Positions 1 to 7,011 of a stretch of 44,866 nt of DNA are shown here, piece by piece. The notes below the pieces were generated by a model that ran no database searches, was not told where the DNA came from, and was given only the letters and a program-made list of their open reading frames with translations. The translations under genes were made by a program, and so were the position numbers. Positions within the stretch are counted from its first letter, which is position 1. Each line of letters starts with the position of its first letter. Origin of the DNA: Alcaligenaceae bacterium (GTDB taxonomy: Bacteria > Pseudomonadota > Gammaproteobacteria > Burkholderiales > Burkholderiaceae_B); contig JACCEN010000012.1 in NCBI GenBank assembly GCA_013416435.1, positions 1 through 44,866 of the forward strand, written 5' to 3'.

Positions 1-216
1 AGCGGCATCAAGTTCGTGACACCCACGCAGCGCCATTATGGGCAGGAGCACGTCATTCTTGAGCGCCGCCGCCGCGTCTACGAAGCGGCAAAACAATCCA
101 TGCCTGAACGTTGGAAAGGCCGCCACACGCGGGATTGGAACCCAGTTGGCGAGGTGTGGTTAAACCCGCCGAAAGAACATGTCGCAGCACCTAAAGAATT
201 GAGTCACGCGGCATGA
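1..216 (+). CDS. IS3-type transposase OrfB, C-terminal end (cut by window edge)
   Basis: Frame 1 is open from the first base to a TGA at 214-216, giving 71 visible residues. The stretch around HYGQEHVILERRRRVYE followed by RWKGRHTRDWNPV and a WLNPP motif is the typical C-terminal tail of the integrase-like OrfB transposases of IS3-family elements. The catalytic DDE domain lies left of the window, so I cannot say whether the gene is complete. Only about 30 bp follow it before unrelated IS256-type coding sequence begins, so the right end of this element is probably damaged or directly abutted by another element. Family assignment is from memory of the motif; the subgroup is not determined. Confidence 0.75.
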   Translation, partial: SGIKFVTPTQRHYGQEHVILERRRRVYEAAKQSMPERWKGRHTRDWNPVGEVWLNPPKEHVAAPKELSHAA

Positions 217-247
217 AGAAAACGGACATCATTGTTGACAAACACCG

Positions 248-436
248 AACATGCAATTGCGTAAAATCATCAAAACGCGAGGTCACTTCCCTAACGACGA
301 AGCGGCCATCAAGCTGCTGTGGCTGGCACTGCGCAACGTGCTGAACAAATCCGTGCGCGCTGCCTTTGATTGGAAGTCAGCCATGAATCAGTTTGCTATG
401 CTTTATGAAGAACGATTCATCCGGCCTTCCGCCTGA
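248..436 (+). pseudogene. IS256-type transposase, C-terminal remnant
   Basis: About 62 residues matching the C-terminus of IS256/mutator-family transposases: NMQLRKIIKTRGHFPNDEAA, then LLWLALRNV, then a W-x-x-A-M-N-Q-F motif and the closing F-x-x-RF-like end, with a TGA at 434-436. In intact family members these residues follow an NAIES-L-N helix carrying the last catalytic Glu. Here the match begins abruptly at the Asn-Met pair near 248, so about 340 N-terminal residues including the DDE triad are missing. The preceding bases belong to the neighbouring IS3-type fragment. It cannot encode an active transposase. The terminal part of this remnant is split by the IS5-type insertion at 468-1966. 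Confidence 0.8.
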
Positions 437-463
437 TGTTCAACTCGCCTTGAACACGGAATT

Positions 464-467
464 ACTG
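464..467. repeat. Target-site duplication, left copy (ACTG)
   Basis: ACTG directly precedes the left inverted repeat of the IS5-type element and recurs at 1967-1970 after the right one. Removing the element and one copy restores a continuous IS256-like terminus (GGAATT-ACTG-ACACTCCCC). Confidence 0.8.
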
Positions 468-484
468 AGTCGGAGCTGAATAAT
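468..484 (+). repeat. Left terminal inverted repeat of the IS5-type element
   Basis: AGTCGGAGCTGAATAAT pairs with ATTATTCAGGGTCGACT at 1950-1966 at 14 of 17 positions. It lies 30 bp from the transposase stop. Confidence 0.8.
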
Positions 485-513
485 TCAGCTTTTTCGTCAA
501 TGGAAGGCGGTGC

Positions 514-1842
514 TCACGCCGCCATTCGATGTTTTTCATTCAGTCCGCCCGTCAACCACACCAGCATCAAGGCGTAAAAAAGCCGCAGCCGGCGCAGCAG
601 CAGGCGAATGTTGTGGCCGGCGCCACACAGAATGGCATGGATGGCGTCGCCGAGCCGACCCTTGAGCCAGTTTCTGTCCAGTTTTCCGTCCGATTTCATG
701 TGGCCAATCGTCGGTTCAATCGCGCTTCGGCGTTTGATCATTGCTTTCAGCCCTTTGGTGATACCTCGGCGCTGGCCTGACCGCAGTATTCGGGTGCCCG
801 GCACTTCCATACCCCGATACCCTCTGTCAACAACGGCCGTATGAATGGGCGTGTCGCTCAGAATGCCGGCCTGTTCCAAGGCTTCGGGCAGCGTGTGACC
901 ATCGTAAGGATTGCCAGGCATGGAACGTGCCCCCACGACAAAGCCTTCTTTCAGTGTGGTGGTGATCGAGACCTTCACGCCAAACTCGTAGGGCGTGCGG
1001 GCCTTGCCCTTGGAAATGCACTCGACTTCGGGCGCGTGAAGTGCATACAGCTTGTTCTTGTCTTTGGTGCGTTGGGTCAGAATCCGATGGGTGCGGGCGA
1101 GCAATTCGTCCAGTTTTTGCCGTGCTGCGCCGGTCACGGCATCCTTTTGCCGGTCAATGTCACGCCACACCCGGCCCACTCGGGAGCGCAGCGTGCGCAA
1201 CGCTTTATTCATGCGTTTGAACTGCCTGGCGTGGGCATAACGGCCAATCTGCATGGCCAGCTTCGGGGCTTCACGGTTGTAGTTCTGACGCAGCTTCAGG
1301 CCACATTCGCCCGCCGCTTTCACCAGATGCTCACGGCTGCGTTCGAGCAGGCGAGAATCCGTCGGGTGTGCCACGGCTTTGGGCATGACCGTGGTGTCGA
1401 CAATCACCGTCTTCAAACTGCTCTTGCGTACCGCTCCCGAGCGCTGACCCGCAGAAATGGTGACCGCCAAAAGTTCTTCAATGCCTTCTTCGCCAAGGCG
1501 CTGACGCCAGCGGGTCAGGCTCGACGGGTCAATCGGCGGCTCAATTTGCAAGTACGTTTCACCGGTGAAAACTTGCCAATACGGGTTCTCGACCCAGCCC
1601 CACACGACATCGTCATCCGAGAGGTCAAACGCGTGATGCAGGTACAGCAGGCCGGCGATCAGTCGCGGCGAGGTGGCAGGGCGGCCACGTCCGGACTTGA
1701 AACGACTGGCACACACCGCATCGATGCGTTCCCATTCGATCAAGTCGGCCAGCTTGACCAAGGGATGCTTCAGGTTGATCTGCTCGCGCAGCGTCTGGCG
1801 GAACAACTCGCCTGATCCTGGAATAATCGGCTTCGGACCCAT
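514..1842 (-). CDS. IS5-family transposase
   Basis: A 442-residue DDE transposase. The N-terminal part (about 1-120) carries the conserved DUF772-like block of IS5 transposases, with SGRGRPATSPRLI and an LSRW-like S-L-T-R-W-R-Q-R-L-G motif. The catalytic acidic residues appear in IVDTTVMPKAV (first Asp), TAVVDRGYRG (second Asp) and IEPTIGHMKSDGKLDRN (Glu with the Y/H-x2-R-x3-E-x6-K type spacing). The frame is intact, so the protein is probably active. The start chosen is the ATG at 1842 just inside the right inverted repeat; its ribosome site is weak, as is common for transposases. Long antisense frames on the plus strand are shadows of this gene. Confidence 0.9.
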   Translation of the reverse strand: MGPKPIIPGSGELFRQTLREQINLKHPLVKLADLIEWERIDAVCASRFKSGRGRPATSPRLIAGLLYLHHAFDLSDDDVVWGWVENPYWQVFTGETYLQIEPPIDPSSLTRWRQRLGEEGIEELLAVTISAGQRSGAVRKSSLKTVIVDTTVMPKAVAHPTDSRLLERSREHLVKAAGECGLKLRQNYNREAPKLAMQIGRYAHARQFKRMNKALRTLRSRVGRVWRDIDRQKDAVTGAARQKLDELLARTHRILTQRTKDKNKLYALHAPEVECISKGKARTPYEFGVKVSITTTLKEGFVVGARSMPGNPYDGHTLPEALEQAGILSDTPIHTAVVDRGYRGMEVPGTRILRSGQRRGITKGLKAMIKRRSAIEPTIGHMKSDGKLDRNWLKGRLGDAIHAILCGAGHNIRLLLRRLRLFYALMLVWLTGGLNEKHRMAA

Positions 1843-1949
1843 AAAAACACCGGAGAAATTTGCAGGAAAACATGCTCACATTATCTCAATTCCTGCAAAT
1901 CCAAACCACCAAAATTACCCTGAAACCCGCGCCACCATTGGCTTCGCGC

Positions 1950-1970
1950 ATTATTCAGGGTCGACTACTG
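1950..1970. repeat. Right terminal inverted repeat and ACTG target duplication
   Basis: 1950-1966 is the right inverted repeat of the IS5-type element; 1967-1970 (ACTG) is the second copy of the target duplication. Confidence 0.8.
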
Positions 1971-1979
1971 ACACTCCCC
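1971..1979 (+). other. Displaced tip of the IS256 remnant
   Basis: ACACTCCCC continues the sequence broken at 467: joined, it reads GGAATTACTGACACTCCCC, which resembles the outer end of IS256-family elements. This supports the order of insertion. The exact end of the element cannot be fixed from one side. Confidence 0.5.
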
Positions 1980-1987
1980 TTGATCGG

Positions 1988-2017
1988 GGGGGCAGACCCC
2001 GCATGGGGTCTGCCCCC
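1988..2017. repeat. Palindromic repeat, copy 1 (variant arms)
   Basis: Arms GGGGGCAGACCCC and GGGGTCTGCCCCC are perfectly complementary around a GCAT loop. The second-last arm pair differs from the usual T:A form (G:C-type change on both arms), so the change is compensated. Confidence 0.85.
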
Positions 2018-2152
2018 AGATCGTGCGAACCGCAGCCAGGCTACTCCCTTGGCGCATCCTGCCTGGGCCTCATACAATCCCATCCTAACAACGCGGATTG
2101 CATGAAACCCATACGACTGGTAAGTTGCGCTACCTTGCTTGTTGTTTTTAGT

Positions 2153-4153
2153 TTACGTCAGCGCAATTCCGAAATCCGAAGTCTCCAGTATACCGGTAAA
2201 GCCCATAAGGGTGATTGTGCCTGCAGTCAAATTGCCAACCACTTGGATGGTTGTATTGCCTTCATTTTGTACGACCGTCAAGTCGTCCATCGAATCAATG
2301 CCAAATACAGTCAAATCGATAGTATCTTCATTTTGTTTAAAGTCTAAAATGTGATCAGTACCAAAGCTCTCGCCAAACACAAAGACATCATTTCCGTCGC
2401 CGCCGCGCATAATGTCATCGCCGTTGCCACTCACGAGTGTCTGTTTACCTGAACCACCGCTAAGAATTTGACCGTCGTCCCCGGCTTCAATTCGACCGTC
2501 CTCGGAAATATTCACCTGCAGAACTGACTTACCCATAGTTGCAGTCGTTGGATTGACGTTAAAAAGCACCGTTTTTGTGTATGCGTCTTTCAGAATAAGC
2601 TGAGCGCCGCCTGCACCGCTCAATTGGACTACCATGTCGTTGTCTTCGCCAGGTATCTGTCCATAATCACCGCTCTGTCCACCTTGGCGTATGTCGAGCT
2701 TTGAAATATCGGCGAGGCCTGATACAGCGTTTAGAGCAATCGTGTCCCCTTGAGAATAGTCTGTCACCGTTAAATGGGTATCGGGGCCCACCGCTGCACT
2801 TGCTTGGATTACAAACGTATCGTTGCCTGCTCCTCCTGCCACTACGTCACCTGCCCCGAGAAGAATGTAGTCATTACCACTTCCTCCTGTGATCGTTTGA
2901 GCGCCGTTTCCTCCACTTAGAATTTCCCCGTTTGGCCCACCCACGAGTGTGCCACCATCCGTAATATTGATGCGAAGAGTGCTATAGCCCATCGCTCCGT
3001 CAACATCCGTGACATCATATTTAACAGACCCCCCACCGCCATTTTTGATAATCAAGTGGGCGACATCATCCTTAAACCACATACCCAGATCAGGTCCCGT
3101 ATAAGCTCCGCCCCACACCCAACCATTACCATCATGGGTCGCATGACGTAATTCCATTTCTGTGAGCTTTAGACCGTCTACAGAACGAAGGTTAATAGTG
3201 TCTCCTTCTGCATAGTTGTAACCAGCGACCGTAATTACAGCAGAAGTACTGGCGGTCGCCTGAATTACAAATGTATCAATGACCCCATTTGTCCCTGATG
3301 CCGCCTGACCGTGCGATAAGGTATGCAGGGCAGTCGGTAGAGAACCACCACCCGGCGGCGTAACAGGCGGCGTCGCCGGCTCAAAGGTATCCGGCAGCTC
3401 CGTCCCTTCCGGCACTTCCACGCCCTCCGGGATCACCAGCTTCATACCCTCTGGTGGCACGAAATCCGTGGGAATCGGCAGATCAGCAGGCGGTGTCCAG
3501 CCTGACGGCGTTTCAAAAGAGGGGATGAAAGGCGCGACATCGCTGACGCGGTCCAGGGCCGCATCCAGATCGCCCGACGCCAGCGCTTGCTGGAATACGG
3601 GGTCATCGCCGAACATGCCCAGGTTTACTCCGTTTCCAAGGTCGCGGCCTTCGCTTACGCCGTGCATCATCAAGTGTTCAAGCGGGGAGACCAGTCCTTG
3701 CGCGGCAGCGGCGGCGACGTCAGGGTTGGCGTTCAAGTAAGCGCCCAGGTCGATGGCGGGGTTGAAGGCGCGCGGTTCGCCCTGGCCGTACGCCAGGAAA
3801 TGCTCGATGGCACTGGTCAGCCCGGCTTCGACGGCGGCGGCGACGTCCGGGTTTTGCGTAAGGTAGAAGGCTTCGTCAAACATATTGACGGGTGAACGCC
3901 CTTCGCTGGCACCGAACAGCATGAAGTGGTCGTAGGCCGTGGTTTCGCCGCGTGCGACGGCATCGGCCACGTCGGGGTTGTTGAGCAAGTATTGCTCTAG
4001 GTTGAACAAGGGCCCGGGCGACCGCCCTTCGGCTTTGCCATGCTGGTTGAAATGGTCTTCGGCATCGATCAAACCCAGGCGCACGGCCTCGGCAACGTCG
4101 GGGTTGGCATCCAGATACCACTGGCGGTTGAACAGTGAAAAATTTGCGGCCAT
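2153..4153 (-). CDS. RTX-type exoprotein with four N-terminal NPDVA repeats
   Basis: A 666-residue protein, start ATG at 4153 preceded by AGGAG (an upstream ATG at 4195 lacks a site). Residues ~5-175 are four tandem ~42-residue units of the form F-x5-YL-x2-NPDVA-x-AV-x2-G-x3-A-x2-HF-x3-G-x2-EGR. A conserved acidic/proline linker follows (APFIPSFETPSGWTPP and VPPEG). The rest has two tandem ~150-residue beta-rich modules, each ending in glycine-rich nonapeptides (GGSGND, GGAGNDTFVI, GGDGNDVFVFG), the calcium-binding RTX signature. The end (DHILDFKQNEDTIDLTVFG to DFGIALT) resembles type I secretion signals. There is no N-terminal signal peptide. The function is unknown; adhesin or surface-layer protein is plausible. 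The C-terminal half is visibly less G+C-rich than the N-terminal half. Confidence 0.85.
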   Translation of the reverse strand: MAANFSLFNRQWYLDANPDVAEAVRLGLIDAEDHFNQHGKAEGRSPGPLFNLEQYLLNNPDVADAVARGETTAYDHFMLFGASEGRSPVNMFDEAFYLTQNPDVAAAVEAGLTSAIEHFLAYGQGEPRAFNPAIDLGAYLNANPDVAAAAAQGLVSPLEHLMMHGVSEGRDLGNGVNLGMFGDDPVFQQALASGDLDAALDRVSDVAPFIPSFETPSGWTPPADLPIPTDFVPPEGMKLVIPEGVEVPEGTELPDTFEPATPPVTPPGGGSLPTALHTLSHGQAASGTNGVIDTFVIQATASTSAVITVAGYNYAEGDTINLRSVDGLKLTEMELRHATHDGNGWVWGGAYTGPDLGMWFKDDVAHLIIKNGGGGSVKYDVTDVDGAMGYSTLRINITDGGTLVGGPNGEILSGGNGAQTITGGSGNDYILLGAGDVVAGGAGNDTFVIQASAAVGPDTHLTVTDYSQGDTIALNAVSGLADISKLDIRQGGQSGDYGQIPGEDNDMVVQLSGAGGAQLILKDAYTKTVLFNVNPTTATMGKSVLQVNISEDGRIEAGDDGQILSGGSGKQTLVSGNGDDIMRGGDGNDVFVFGESFGTDHILDFKQNEDTIDLTVFGIDSMDDLTVVQNEGNTTIQVVGNLTAGTITLMGFTGILETSDFGIALT

Positions 4154-4334
4154 CGGGGGACTCCTGAGCGTGACGACGATGCAATCTTTATGCATCTTTT
4201 TAAGATATACCTTGCAATATATACATATCGTGAAATATGTATCTGCAGAAATTTACCTTTGTCGCATGCGCAGAAAAACTATGGAAAACCACTAGATAGC
4301 AGAGGTTATTCTATTTTTACAAGTAAAAGACAAC
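4154..4334. promoter_or_regulatory. AT-rich upstream region of the exoprotein gene with an inverted repeat
   Basis: About 180 bp with no gene. G+C is only about 27% at 4201-4260, against 57% in the adjacent coding stretch 4021-4080. It contains an inverted repeat ATACATAT (4221-4228) / ATATGTAT (4235-4242) with a 6-base spacer, lying about 70 bp upstream of the start at 4153, where an operator would be expected. Several TATAAT-like hexamers are possible; no single promoter can be chosen by eye. Confidence 0.45.
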
Positions 4335-4366
4335 AAAAAAAGCCGGCTGTCATCAACACAGCCGGC
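4335..4366 (-). terminator. Rho-independent terminator of the 4393-5031 gene
   Basis: A 9-bp perfect stem GCCGGCTGT (4342-4350) / ACAGCCGGC (4358-4366) with a 7-base loop. Read on the minus strand it is followed by a run of seven T (4341-4335). It lies 27 bp after the stop of the minus-strand gene. Confidence 0.9.
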
Positions 4367-4392
4367 ATGCGTTTTATTGCGTGATATTGCAG

Positions 4393-5031
4393 TTAATGCA
4401 GCAAGACACCCAGTGTGGTGGCCTGGGGTTCCGGGCTGTCCAGCCACGGCAAATCCAGGGGCAAATGCCACTGGGCGTCTTGCGATTTCTTGATCAACAG
4501 TTCAATCAGCTGGTGCACGTGATCAGCGGTCAGGGGCATGGCAAACACCGGCTCGTGGGCGCTGGCCTGGGTCATGGCCTGAGGCATTGGCAAGCCCTTG
4601 AACGCCACAATCAGTTGCTTGTCGTCCAGCTTGATGATCAGTTCCGTCGACAGGTAGATGGGCACTTGTGTGTCGCTGCCGGCCGGCGCTTCGGCGCTAG
4701 CGCTCTCGCTCTGGGCGGCTTGCAGGCCGGCCGACTCTTCGGCGGCCTGGTCGGTGTCCCGCTTGGCTTGCATGGCTTTTTGATGCGCCATCTGCAAGAC
4801 CTCCTGCCAATACTCGGCGGGCGTCTGGTCCAGGCCGGTCAACTCGGGCAGCTTGGTCAGCAACTGGTGCAAAACGATCATGGCCATGCGCCGTGTCAGC
4901 AGCATGTGCACGGATCCGTGGGTGGGCCTTTCGGCGTTGACGATCAGGCGATCTTCGTACGCGCTGAACACAATGTTGATGTTCGTGGCCAGCGGGTAGC
5001 TGATGTCGGTGGTTTCTGCCGTAGTGGTCAT
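4393..5031 (-). CDS. Protein of unknown function with an internal duplication
   Basis: A 212-residue soluble protein without signal peptide or membrane segment; I do not recognise the family. Two halves look alike: residues ~17-62 (NINIVFSAYEDRLIV ... HMLLTRRMAMIVLHQLLTKL) and ~129-183 (ELIIKLDDKQLIVAF ... FAMPLTADHVHQLIELLIKK). Each suggests paired beta strands, an M-x-LT motif and an amphipathic helix. They are joined by a Gln/Ala/Glu-rich, probably disordered linker (~85-122). The start ATG at 5031 has AAAGG upstream, and a strong terminator follows. It is transcribed in the same direction as the RTX exoprotein gene but separated from it by that terminator. A chaperone or export accessory role would fit the position but is not supported by any motif. 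Confidence 0.7.
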   Translation of the reverse strand: MTTTAETTDISYPLATNINIVFSAYEDRLIVNAERPTHGSVHMLLTRRMAMIVLHQLLTKLPELTGLDQTPAEYWQEVLQMAHQKAMQAKRDTDQAAEESAGLQAAQSESASAEAPAGSDTQVPIYLSTELIIKLDDKQLIVAFKGLPMPQAMTQASAHEPVFAMPLTADHVHQLIELLIKKSQDAQWHLPLDLPWLDSPEPQATTLGVLLH

Positions 5032-5212
5032 GGTTGCAGCCTTTAAATGTATGCCTGTAATGGCCTGATTGCTACGATAACACTATGGGCATGTATGCCG
5101 ATCAGGCCTAGACGGCTCGCCGGACGCCCTCTCTCATGTGTATAAATGTATACTTCGTCTCTAAAAACAACACGAAGATGCCGTTATCGGCTGGCAAGAT
5201 GGGGAGGCGAGG
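5032..5212. promoter_or_regulatory. Divergent promoter region
   Basis: 181 bp between divergent genes. It holds an interrupted inverted repeat GGCCTGAT (5062-5069) / ATCAGGCC (5101-5108) and a direct repeat ATGTATGCC (5047-5055 and 5091-5099). Either could be a regulator site. GGGGAGG at 5201-5207 is the ribosome site for the TTG start at 5213. Confidence 0.4.
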
Positions 5213-6652
5213 TTGGGTTTTAAGCAGTGGCTGGTTTGGGTCAGCACCCAGTGGAGCCGTTGGGCTCTGGGCCGCATGGCAGTGTACTTCCTGCTTGGCG
5301 TCTGGGTCATTCAAGCCAATCCGTTTGGCTTGTCGGCCGCCTCCGACAGGGCACTTTCTGAAGAGCTGAGCCGCATCCGCGCTTACTTGTTTCCCGTTGC
5401 GCCCGCTCCGATCACCGTCGTCGAGATTGACTACGAAAGCATCAAGAGCCTGCATGGCGCCGCGGAAGGCTGGATGGGCGCCAACGATTGGCCTCTGAGC
5501 TACCAGGATCACGCCCGGATTTTGCGCGACCTTGCCAGTCCCGACGGAGTCGCGCCGCCCGCGACACTTTTCTACGACATCTTCTTCGAGCGCCCCCGCA
5601 ACATGAGCGGCGATCTGGGCCGACTGGGGCGCACACTGTCCAGCCTGACCCGCTCCAAGGAGGCCGTACCCATCCACGTGTCGGGCGGCGGCGAACCCAT
5701 ACCCATGGAAGCAACCGCCTATCGTGCCATGCGCGAGCCAGCACTCGCCGTGGTCGCCTGGGAAGCGGGCAGCGGCGTCTATCCCCTTCATGCCCGACTT
5801 AGACCGGCCGACGCCTCAACTGCCGTTCCCGAACGTGCACCCTTGGCCGCTACGGCGCTGTTCCTGGATCTTTGCCGCGAACGCGGGCTCTCGTGCGATT
5901 GGGCACTGTCCGACGAAGCGCCTTCCATGGCTTTGCAATGGGAGGTGCAGGACAAGCCAGAGTGCAGCATGTCGACAACGACAGACCGTTGGACCAGAGC
6001 CGTGAGTGGCGTGAAGAGCATCATATGGCGCGCGCTGGGCCTGTCATCCGCTGTCGATCATGTAAGCGCCGCTTGCCTTCCCTACCACCGCATACGTCTG
6101 GCCGACTTCTATGAGGACAGGACGCGACTCAAGCCGCCGCATAGCGACGAACCCTACGCCGTGTTGGTAGGCGTAGCGATGGAAAGCCTGCACGACTATC
6201 ACGACTCGCCCGTGTACGGCCGCATCGCTGGGGTTCATGTTCATGCGATGGCGCTGGAGAACCTGATCCGCCTGGACGAGGGCTACATCCGTGATCAAGA
6301 CTTGCGGCCTCTGAGCATCATCACCTGGCTCGTTGTGCTGACAGCGTTCTGGCTGCAGCGTCACCGACAGCGCCGGACAAAGCCGCGGCCCCGCCGCATG
6401 AGGTCATTCTTGAAGAAATTTGAGTTTCGCGCAGTCGGCCCGAGGAGTTGGGTCGCGCTATGGCTCTTCCGTAAAGCGCGATGGATCGTGTTTTTTTCGA
6501 TTGTGGTGCTGGCCATGCACTATGTTTTATACGTCGAGGCGGACATCGCCCCTGAGGGCTGGCTGTCGCTGATCGCATTGGTGCCTATCCTGCGGGAGAT
6601 CGTCGCAGGTACCGAAAACAGGTTTGACATGGAGAAGGAGAAAAAAGAATGA
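5213..6652 (+). CDS. CHASE2-domain membrane protein
   Basis: A 479-residue protein. One membrane segment near residues 18-38 is followed by a periplasmic domain (~40-355) with CHASE2 hallmarks: ITVVEIDYESI near the start, FYDIFF, and the closing AVLVGVAMESLHDYHDSPVYG then IAGVHVHAMALENLI. Two or three further membrane segments lie at about 360-375, 415-435 and 440-455. CHASE2 domains sense extracellular signals, usually in front of a kinase, cyclase or GGDEF domain. Here no output domain is present, only a short charged tail. The TTG start is chosen because GGGGAGG ends 5 bases before it and no ATG with a ribosome site lies nearby. It overlaps the next gene by four bases, so the three genes form one operon. 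Confidence 0.8.
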   Translation: MGFKQWLVWVSTQWSRWALGRMAVYFLLGVWVIQANPFGLSAASDRALSEELSRIRAYLFPVAPAPITVVEIDYESIKSLHGAAEGWMGANDWPLSYQDHARILRDLASPDGVAPPATLFYDIFFERPRNMSGDLGRLGRTLSSLTRSKEAVPIHVSGGGEPIPMEATAYRAMREPALAVVAWEAGSGVYPLHARLRPADASTAVPERAPLAATALFLDLCRERGLSCDWALSDEAPSMALQWEVQDKPECSMSTTTDRWTRAVSGVKSIIWRALGLSSAVDHVSAACLPYHRIRLADFYEDRTRLKPPHSDEPYAVLVGVAMESLHDYHDSPVYGRIAGVHVHAMALENLIRLDEGYIRDQDLRPLSIITWLVVLTAFWLQRHRQRRTKPRPRRMRSFLKKFEFRAVGPRSWVALWLFRKARWIVFFSIVVLAMHYVLYVEADIAPEGWLSLIALVPILREIVAGTENRFDMEKEKKE

Positions 6653-7011
6653 AAAAGTGGGCAACTTACCTATTGAGCGCCGGACTGGTTTGGGCCGCGC
6701 CGGCAACCGCCAGAACAGTGCAGATCGCAGCCATTCCCAACCCGGCGCACGTTGAGGTCATGGTGGTCGGCACGGAAGATTACCTGATGGTGGCCGAGCT
6801 GGGCGAGATCCGTTTCCCACTGCAGGCGACACAGCAAGCTGACCGCACGCTTCACTTCAGGCACCAAAAGAAGCAGTACAGCATCTCGCGCGCAGACGTC
6901 ACGCTGATGAATGAGAAACTGGTCAATGAGCCGTGCAAGACCGTGCCCACCACCGTGACTGCCAATACCAAGATGGCAAGCGTCAAGGGCGCTGGGGAGA
7001 CCTGCAAATGA
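6649..7011 (+). CDS. Small secreted protein in the CHASE2-M48 operon
   Basis: A 120-residue protein with a signal peptide: two Lys, then a hydrophobic run ending in a likely AxA cleavage site (APATA, about residue 21). The mature part is ~100 residues, probably all-beta, with two Cys near the C-terminus (Cys95 and Cys119) that could form a disulfide. It overlaps the CHASE2 gene by ATGA (6649-6652) and the protease gene by ATGA (7008-7011), so translation is probably coupled. I do not recognise a family. A periplasmic partner of the sensor or the protease is a reasonable guess. Confidence 0.75.
   Translation: MKKWATYLLSAGLVWAAPATARTVQIAAIPNPAHVEVMVVGTEDYLMVAELGEIRFPLQATQQADRTLHFRHQKKQYSISRADVTLMNEKLVNEPCKTVPTTVTANTKMASVKGAGETCK

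Larger units (their letters stand above)
468..1966 (-). mobile_element. Complete IS5-family insertion sequence, 1,499 bp
   Basis: The element has terminal inverted repeats (468-484 and 1950-1966, 14 of 17 positions pairing: AGTCG, three mismatched bases, then CTGAATAAT). It is flanked by a 4-bp direct repeat ACTG, the target length usual for the IS5 group. It holds one intact transposase gene on the minus strand and nothing else. It sits inside the terminal region of an older IS256-type remnant, so it is the younger insertion. Intact ends, intact reading frame and perfect target duplication suggest recent, possibly still mobile, insertion. Confidence 0.85.

Noticed and set aside
841-1815. Long plus-strand open frame of 324 codons
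   Set aside because: It is antisense to the IS5-type transposase, has no ribosome site, and its translation has no domain; a shadow of a G+C-rich gene.
4381-5046. Plus-strand open frame of 221 codons
   Set aside because: Antisense to the 4393-5031 gene, which has a ribosome site and a proper terminator on its own strand.
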